Source: a virus. Taken from it: 24,785 bases of DNA. The notes below the pieces were generated by a model. It worked only from the letters and a program-made list of their open reading frames with translations, was not told the origin of the DNA and did no database searches. The first letter of the stretch is position 1. Each line of letters begins with the position of its first letter. The stretch lies in the IMG/VR virus record IMGVR_UViG_3300043436_002337, positions 1 to 24,785 of that record; one strand, given 5' to 3'. This document shows, in pieces, positions 19,473-24,785 of this stretch. The position numbers were made by a program, and so were the translations under genes.

Positions 19473-21040
19473 ACTTCCTATCCGATGACGAATTCGGTCA
19501 ACTCACAGGGTCAGAACAAGACGAATACCTACGCCTACTAGAGATTGACCTACAAGCATGGAAACTCACAGGCAACAAACGCCAAGAGAAAGCTCACGCC
19601 CTAGTAAAGAAAGTTGACTGGCTTCTTTATGGTGGTGCAGCTGGTGGTGGCAAATCCGAACTACTCGCCTACCACGCCCACGAACTATCAGAGAAATATC
19701 CCGGTCATCGCACACTCCTAGTGCGAACCGCACTCCCCGAACTACGCCGATCACTCATCATCCGATCCCAAGTCCGATACGCCCAACTAAACGTGGATGC
19801 AGCCCTACGATCCATTGACAACGTCAAAGCCTGGTGGTACGGCAACGGATCAGTTATTGAATACGGATTCTGCGCCCGCGACGAAGATGTTGGACAATAT
19901 ATGTCTGCCGAGTACGACTTCATCGGTTTTGACGAAGCAACCCAATTCACCCCCTACCAAATGCTCATGATGTCGGGCCGACTCCGAACCAGCCGAAAAA
20001 TGACTGCATTAGGCGTAAGAACCCACGTTATGTTTGCAACGAACCCTGGCGACCGTGGACACACATTCCTATACAAAATGCTGGTACAACCCACCCAACA
20101 CGGCAAATACGCTGTTGTCTACGACGTACGAGAAGGATTTGAGAATCCTGACATTGTGCGCCGAGTCGAACTCCCCGACGACCCAACAGAGATCGACAAA
20201 CTAGAAATACCCCACGACCCCACCGACCACCTCATCGTCGCGTTCGTACCGTCAACCGTGGACGACAACCCCCACATTGACCCCACATACCGCAAACACC
20301 TATCCATGCTCCCCGAAACAGAACGCAAACAAAAACTGTTAGGCGACTGGGACACCTTCACCGGGCAATACTTTTCCGAATTCAACAGAGAAACCCACGT
20401 CATACCACCATTTGAAATCCCAGCAGAATGGCCACGCTACCGAGGAATCGACTTCGGAACAGCAAACCCCTACTGCTGCCTATGGGGAGCATGGGATCCA
20501 GCCGACGGAACCTGCTACGTCTACCGAGAGGCATACCAAAAAAACCTGACAGCAGCACAACAAGCCATGCAAATCAAAGAAATGTCCAAAACCAGCGACG
20601 GCAAAAACGAACGCATCACCGCCACCGTTATTGACCCATCCACATACAGCAACGTCCAAGGCTTAGGGCAAACCGTCGCAGGCGTATACAACTCACTAGG
20701 AGTCTCCACCAGCCGAGCCAAAAACGCCCGTATCTCAGGATGGCAAAACGTCCACCGCTACCTGCAACCAGGCGTTATCAACGATGAGCCAAAATTAAAA
20801 ATTTTCTCTACTTGCGAGCATCTGCTCCGCACCCTGCCCGCGATGCGCCACGACAAAACCAAAGTGGAAGACGTAGACACCGACGACGAAGACCATGCAG
20901 TAGACGCACTCCGATATCTGCTAGCCTGCCGTCCGTACAATGAAATCACCCGCAAACATAAACACGCCACATATGATGCTGAGGGTAGAGTACAAAGGTT
21001 CATGGAGAAGTTGGACAAAACAAAAAAGCGGAGATGGTAA
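19469..21040 (+). CDS. terL: Terminase large subunit
   Basis: A 523-residue protein with the full ATPase-nuclease layout. It has Walker A LYGGAAGGGKSE (about 53-64), Walker B DFIGFDEATQ (about 150-159), a coupling motif FATNPGDRGH, and a nuclease domain with three acidic sites: GIDFGTANPYC, ATVIDPSTYS and DEDHAVDALRYLL near the end. The enzyme drives DNA into the capsid with ATP and cuts the concatemer at the end of packaging. Length is typical. The start overlaps the previous stop (ATGA), and the next gene starts within its TAA stop (TAATG). The portal gene follows two genes later. Confidence 0.95.
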   Translation: MNFLSDDEFGQLTGSEQDEYLRLLEIDLQAWKLTGNKRQEKAHALVKKVDWLLYGGAAGGGKSELLAYHAHELSEKYPGHRTLLVRTALPELRRSLIIRSQVRYAQLNVDAALRSIDNVKAWWYGNGSVIEYGFCARDEDVGQYMSAEYDFIGFDEATQFTPYQMLMMSGRLRTSRKMTALGVRTHVMFATNPGDRGHTFLYKMLVQPTQHGKYAVVYDVREGFENPDIVRRVELPDDPTEIDKLEIPHDPTDHLIVAFVPSTVDDNPHIDPTYRKHLSMLPETERKQKLLGDWDTFTGQYFSEFNRETHVIPPFEIPAEWPRYRGIDFGTANPYCCLWGAWDPADGTCYVYREAYQKNLTAAQQAMQIKEMSKTSDGKNERITATVIDPSTYSNVQGLGQTVAGVYNSLGVSTSRAKNARISGWQNVHRYLQPGVINDEPKLKIFSTCEHLLRTLPAMRHDKTKVEDVDTDDEDHAVDALRYLLACRPYNEITRKHKHATYDAEGRVQRFMEKLDKTKKRRW

Positions 21041-21537
21041 TGAGAATCGTTGACAACTACAATTATCTGCCAGGTTGCTGTTGGATCTGTCGAGGGGTCG
21101 CCAAGCCGATCATTGACATGGAACTAGACCTAGACGGACACAACAGTCCCGACGACGCAAACCCGTCAGCAAACACCCGTCTCTACATCTGTGCCGACTG
21201 TGCGCTTGAACTAGCTCGCATGGTTGCACCAGCCCGTGCAATAGAAATGCACCGTTACGGAGAATTCGCAGCAATGTCAGCAGTCGCCAAAGAAATGGGT
21301 GACCGGGCAGAAATAGCAGAAGAACGCCTAGCCTTAATCGCAGGAGCAATTGTGGGTGTAGACTCACAACCTGTAGAGCAGGCAGGCCCTACAAGTCAAC
21401 TCGACGAGGATGATCCGCCGTTAGGCTCCGCACGGCCCGATGTAGCAGGTTCACCCCTTACCAGCAAGCGAGGTCGTCCTCGTCGGGAAGACACCCCCAA
21501 ACCCGAAATAGATACTGATTTCGTTGGTGATCTGTGA
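21040..21537 (+). CDS. Zinc-knuckle protein with charged tail
   Basis: I chose ATG 21040 (TAATG overlap with terL; GGAG 6 bases upstream) over the ATG at 21034, which would leave no spacing to that site. This gives 165 residues. The N-terminal half has CWIC (residues 14-17) and CADC (about 52-55), likely one zinc site. A helix follows (AAMSAVAKEMGDRAEIAEER), then a disordered acidic/Pro tail with a basic patch (KRGRPRRED, resembling an AT-hook GRPRR core). The function is unknown; contact with DNA during packaging would fit the AT-hook-like patch but is inference. Confidence 0.65.
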   Translation: MRIVDNYNYLPGCCWICRGVAKPIIDMELDLDGHNSPDDANPSANTRLYICADCALELARMVAPARAIEMHRYGEFAAMSAVAKEMGDRAEIAEERLALIAGAIVGVDSQPVEQAGPTSQLDEDDPPLGSARPDVAGSPLTSKRGRPRREDTPKPEIDTDFVGDL

Positions 21538-21743
21538 TATTCGCAGCGTTCAGCCTCGTCGCCCTACTGGGAATTGTCCTGTTGTTACTACGCGAGAACC
21601 GTAGATTGACTAATCTATTGTTGGCAAAGAATCCATCAGCAGCTATCGCCGCCGAAAAATTCTCTAAGTCAACAAAGAAAGAACAAGTCGATCCTCGGTC
21701 ACGAACAGCGTGGCAGTCACCAACTGAAGGCGTAGGGCCATGA
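21534..21743 (+). CDS. Small single-pass membrane protein
   Basis: A 69-residue protein from a GTG overlapping the previous stop (GTGA). Residues 2-18 form one hydrophobic helix (IFAAFSLVALLGIVLLL), followed by a short coiled-coil segment (RENRRLTNLLLAKNP) and a polar tail. It is oriented like a protein anchored by its N-terminus. No family is recognised; the place between terminase and portal is unusual for a membrane protein. The stop overlaps the portal start. Confidence 0.6.
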   Translation: MIFAAFSLVALLGIVLLLLRENRRLTNLLLAKNPSAAIAAEKFSKSTKKEQVDPRSRTAWQSPTEGVGP

Positions 21744-23686
21744 AACCTTGGGAACCACCCAAACCAACAGATGTCATTGACCTATGGAACAAGGCTGACC
21801 GCTATCTCCTAAAAGAACGACGCGACTACTGGATGAACGCGTCCTACAACAGCGGTCAACAATGGATTTGGTGGGATCAGACCCGCAACATTGTGCAAGA
21901 ACTGGACTATGCCAACGACAACGAACGGTACACGCGTATCACCGTTGATAAGTTTGGGCCTCGTACAACAAACCTTTTATCTCGTATGACGCGCTCCCCA
22001 CTCGTATGGGAGATCGAGCCATCAGGAACAGACGACGCGTCAGCTCGTCGCCAACGTCTACAAGAACAACTTCTCTTATCGGAAGCCACAGAACAAGACT
22101 GGGCTGACATTCGTGAAGAACACCTTCTTCAAGTCCTATATGGTGGATCAGCAGCCGTTTCTATTGAATGGGATCCTCAACTAGGCAAGATCGTTGCCAC
22201 CGACCCCGTGACCGCCATCCCGATCCCCGCTGGTGGTGTACGCCTCACACCCCTCGGTATCAGCGAATTCTGTCTAGAACCAGGTTCACAGTCAGTTGAT
22301 GACGCTCGCTACTGGATCAAATGTGTCGCTCTACCCCCTGAGCAGGTTAAAGAACGCTACGACCTTGACTTTGATCCCGTACCTGACGCTGAAGCATCAT
22401 TGTCATCGCGCCACCGCACATTGCTGTCGCGTCGACCACAAGGTCAACCACCCCGCTTAACCCTTGTCTACTGCTACTACGAACGCCCAACCAACCGTAC
22501 CCCTGGTTGCGTCGTACACGTCGTAAACAACAAGCAGGTATACGCCTACGGCGACGGTCAAGGCTGGCCATTCCCATTCCAACGCCTCAACATCGCTATC
22601 GGTATCCAGCGCAAAATCCCTCGTACATGGGTCGGAAACACACTTCTTACCCCGGCACGAGACATCCAGTACGCCTACAACCGTGCGCGCTCAACCATCC
22701 TTGAACATATGCGTAAAGCAGCTAACGCTCGACTGATGGTTCCCGCAGGATCAATTGAAGACTCCGACACCATTACGACCGACCCAGCCGACGTTCTTGA
22801 ATACAACGCCGAACTGGGCGAACCGCATTGGCAGTCAGCACCCGAAGTCCCCCGCTGGATCAGTAACGAGGCTGCACAACTAGAAGCAGAGATGGACGAC
22901 ATCTTCTCCACCCACGCTGTTTCTCGCGGTCAAGCACCTGGCGACCGCAACTCAGGACTTGCCCTATCAGTATTGGCTGAAAAGGACGACGGCCCACTAG
23001 CACCAATGGCACGAAACCAGTCTGCTGTTTGGGCGCGTATCGGTCAAATGACGTTGCAGTTGTACCGTGCCTACGCCCAGCAATCAGGCATGGTGCGATC
23101 ACAAACGATCACTACCCAGCAAGGATCGACCGTCCAGTTTGAATGGACAGCCGAAGACATTGACGAAACCCCACAAGTCAAAGTCCCGCTAGACGCGACC
23201 GCACCACGATCCAAGATTGCAACCCAATCCGTCATCACATCGCTGGCACAAACCTTCCCAGCAGCATTCCAAAACATTGACGGCCCAAGCCTGTCAAGAC
23301 TGCTCGACCTTCCCGACCCCAAAGGTTTCATGGCATCAGCAGATCCCGATGTTGCCAAAGCCGAATGGGAAAACGGACTACTCATGCAGGCCACCCCTGT
23401 TATGCCAGCCGACTTTGACGACCACGCCAAACATATTGCCCAACACAACCGTGAGCGCAAATCCCCTGCATACGAGCTTGCAACACCCGATGTTCGACAA
23501 GCAATTGACGTTCACGTTCAAGCGCACCAAAAGCTGGCCGCTGACGAAGCAGCCGCACAACTCGCAGCACAGCAACAGATGCCGGGATCAGAAATGCTCC
23601 CGCAAGCCAATGAAGCACCTGGATCATTGGTTCCACAAATACAAAACGGACAGCCAGGACAACCACAGGAGATGCCACCACAATGA
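21740..23686 (+). CDS. Portal protein
   Basis: A 648-residue protein. The N-terminal part (KERRDYWMNASYNSGQQWIW, then TVDKFGPRTTNLLSRMTR), the mid-region (GWPFPFQRLNIA, TPARDIQYAYNRARSTI) and the long central helix-turn region (SNEAAQLEAEMDDIFSTHAV, then DRNSGLALSVLAEKD) match large portals of P22-like and environmental podovirus-like phages. The portal is the ring at the capsid vertex through which DNA enters and leaves and to which terminase docks. The C-terminal 60 residues are Gln/Pro-rich and probably flexible. The start overlaps the previous stop (ATGA), as does the scaffold gene start at its own stop. Confidence 0.85.
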   Translation: MKPWEPPKPTDVIDLWNKADRYLLKERRDYWMNASYNSGQQWIWWDQTRNIVQELDYANDNERYTRITVDKFGPRTTNLLSRMTRSPLVWEIEPSGTDDASARRQRLQEQLLLSEATEQDWADIREEHLLQVLYGGSAAVSIEWDPQLGKIVATDPVTAIPIPAGGVRLTPLGISEFCLEPGSQSVDDARYWIKCVALPPEQVKERYDLDFDPVPDAEASLSSRHRTLLSRRPQGQPPRLTLVYCYYERPTNRTPGCVVHVVNNKQVYAYGDGQGWPFPFQRLNIAIGIQRKIPRTWVGNTLLTPARDIQYAYNRARSTILEHMRKAANARLMVPAGSIEDSDTITTDPADVLEYNAELGEPHWQSAPEVPRWISNEAAQLEAEMDDIFSTHAVSRGQAPGDRNSGLALSVLAEKDDGPLAPMARNQSAVWARIGQMTLQLYRAYAQQSGMVRSQTITTQQGSTVQFEWTAEDIDETPQVKVPLDATAPRSKIATQSVITSLAQTFPAAFQNIDGPSLSRLLDLPDPKGFMASADPDVAKAEWENGLLMQATPVMPADFDDHAKHIAQHNRERKSPAYELATPDVRQAIDVHVQAHQKLAADEAAAQLAAQQQMPGSEMLPQANEAPGSLVPQIQNGQPGQPQEMPPQ

Positions 23687-24411
23687 CCGACTTTAACCCC
23701 GAAGGTGTAGTGGATACTGCGCCATTAGAAGGTTCAGAAGCCAGTTCCACCGATGTCAATTGGGAAGACAAATACCGATCAGAAGTAGCCGACCGTGTCA
23801 AAGAACGCGAACGCTACAAGCCGATTGCACAAACATTCGCCAAAATGCATCCCGACGATGCCCGTGCAGTACAAGAGTTTGCTAACGCTTTCGCGTCAGG
23901 AGACACCGACACCGCAGTCCGATGGATGGTTGACAACGCCAAGACCCTCGCCGGGGAACGCTTTGACAATTTCATCAGCCCCCAAGCACAAGCCGCCATT
24001 GGTCAGCAAGCAGTTCAAGACGGCCAGTCGGCAGGTCTGACCCCCGGTCAGGTTGAACAACTCGTCGAGCAACGGATGAACCAGTTCGCCCAAGCTCAGG
24101 TACAAACACAGTACGAACGACAAATTGAGGAGACGCTCGCACAACATGGACTTCAACCCGATACGCCGTTGGCGACAGCAGCAATCGTCGCAGCATCCCG
24201 CCGATCCGACCTTGATCTTTCCCTGGCAATACGCGAAATGGAAGATCAAGTTCTCGCTCAGGCAACGCAGATCGCAGCGAAGCGTTCAGAGGCAGGTAGC
24301 CAAATGGCGACACCCATCGTCAATGGGCAAGCCTCAACCACCTTCGCAGGACAGAACATGAGTCCTCGCGAACGGGCTATGGCTCGACTGCAACAGCACG
24401 GTCTTAGCTAG
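23683..24411 (+). CDS. Capsid scaffolding protein
   Basis: A 242-residue acidic, helical and Gln-rich protein between portal and major capsid, the usual place of scaffolds. The N-terminus is acidic and disordered. A charged helix (VADRVKERERYKPIAQTF) and coiled-coil segments (VEQLVEQRMNQFAQAQVQTQ) follow. The C-terminus ends in a short basic helix (SPRERAMARLQQHGLS), the kind of segment that contacts capsid subunits in other scaffolds. No protease motif is seen. The role is inferred from order and composition. Confidence 0.75.
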   Translation: MTDFNPEGVVDTAPLEGSEASSTDVNWEDKYRSEVADRVKERERYKPIAQTFAKMHPDDARAVQEFANAFASGDTDTAVRWMVDNAKTLAGERFDNFISPQAQAAIGQQAVQDGQSAGLTPGQVEQLVEQRMNQFAQAQVQTQYERQIEETLAQHGLQPDTPLATAAIVAASRRSDLDLSLAIREMEDQVLAQATQIAAKRSEAGSQMATPIVNGQASTTFAGQNMSPRERAMARLQQHGLS

Positions 24412-24582
24412 CCATTTGACAAACAGGTGTTGTAGTGGTGTAGCATTTCGTCTGTACCTCGGATGAGGCGCACCACATACAACCACTTAACATCGGAAGA
24501 TGCAAGGCAACGCTGGATGGCGTGAACCATTGACAAGGTTGTGAACCCCCACATTCACCCACCCTCTTAAAGGAACCCCATC
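24412..24582 (+). promoter_or_regulatory. Intergenic region with capsid promoter candidate
   Basis: 171 bases without a gene. TTGACA (24416-24421, perfect -35) is followed after 19 bases by TAGCAT (24441-24446, 4/6). A hairpin CCTC-GGAT-GAGG lies at 24457-24468. A second TTGACA occurs near 24530 without a good -10. The leader ends with AAAGGA before the capsid ATG. A separate promoter here would raise capsid expression over portal and scaffold. Confidence 0.45.
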
Positions 24583-24785
24583 ATGCCCGCAACACTCTCA
24601 ACAGTCGATGCCATTCTCAAGGACGACTACAAGGAATATCTCGACAACCTCAACAATGCGAACTTCATTCTTTCGCAAGTTGAAACCCGCAAAGACACCG
24701 TCCAGGGTCGTATTGCCCGCCACGCCGTCCACCTCGGACGCTCAAGTGGTGTAGGCGCACGAGCCGAAAACGGAACCTTGCCAAC
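24583..24785 (+). CDS. Major capsid protein, 3' end outside window
   Basis: Only the first 67 residues are present. The ATG has AAAGGA about 9 bases upstream. The fragment begins MPATLSTVDAILKDDYKEYL and continues with FILSQVETRKDTVQGRIARH, then GRSSGVGARAENGTLP. The N-terminal helix and the GVGARAEN-type segment are typical of a group of HK97-fold capsid proteins in actinobacteriophages and environmental phages. Position directly after portal and scaffold supports the call. The rest of the gene lies beyond the window. Confidence 0.8.
   Translation, partial: MPATLSTVDAILKDDYKEYLDNLNNANFILSQVETRKDTVQGRIARHAVHLGRSSGVGARAENGTLP

Overview
The window looks like part of a tailed-bacteriophage or prophage genome (class Caudoviricetes) that infects an actinobacterium. 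The phage assignment rests on a clear head-assembly cassette: terminase large subunit, portal, scaffold and the start of the major capsid gene. The actinobacterial host is inferred from a WhiB-like regulator, a family essentially confined to Actinobacteria and their phages, and from a Gp88-type protein known from mycobacteriophages. The portal size, a very large virion-type protein and a lipoprotein-like lytic transglycosylase would fit a podovirus-like or related particle, but no tail genes are visible that would decide this. Both ends are cut inside genes: the left gene is open to the window edge, and the capsid gene runs off the right end.

Layout. (1) Positions 2-7364, rightward: late genes. 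These are a giant alpha-helical virion protein, a RusA-like resolvase, a Gly/Met-rich zinc-knuckle protein, two small conserved basic proteins, a 470-residue virion-type protein and a lysin. (2) Positions 7491-12715, rightward, behind a near-consensus promoter: a tightly coupled early/middle operon. It holds a protein of unknown function, a RecT-like annealing protein, a WhiB-like regulator, several small zinc-knuckle proteins, a winged-helix protein, an orphan cytosine-C5 methyltransferase and a 41-residue membrane peptide. A second reading frame inside the methyltransferase gene has its own ribosome-binding site and may be a real overlapping gene. (3) Positions 12705-13604, leftward: a tyrosine-recombinase-type integrase that lacks most of the expected catalytic residues. 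(4) Positions 13847-17124, leftward: a more GC-rich operon with its own promoter and terminator. It carries four to five strongly acidic small proteins, a Gp88-like cysteine protein and a small terminal gene. Two of its genes are preceded by paired copies of a structured element whose stems co-vary.

(5) Positions 17037-18014: about 1 kb without a convincing gene, lying between the divergent leftward and rightward units. It contains an exact 13-bp-period array of eight CTAGACCG repeats, followed by about 600 bases rich in hairpins. This is where an origin, a packaging site or a large structured RNA would most naturally lie. (6) Positions 18015-24411, rightward: packaging and head genes joined by ATGA/GTGA overlaps. 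A 171-base gap with a promoter candidate follows, then the capsid gene from 24583.

The strongest candidates for undescribed biology are the out-of-frame ORF inside the methyltransferase gene (11290-11643), the 13-bp iteron array (17290-17394), and the duplicated co-varying leader element (15933-15973 and 16278-16320) in the acidic-protein operon. No database search could be run. All family names come from recognising motifs in the translated sequence.
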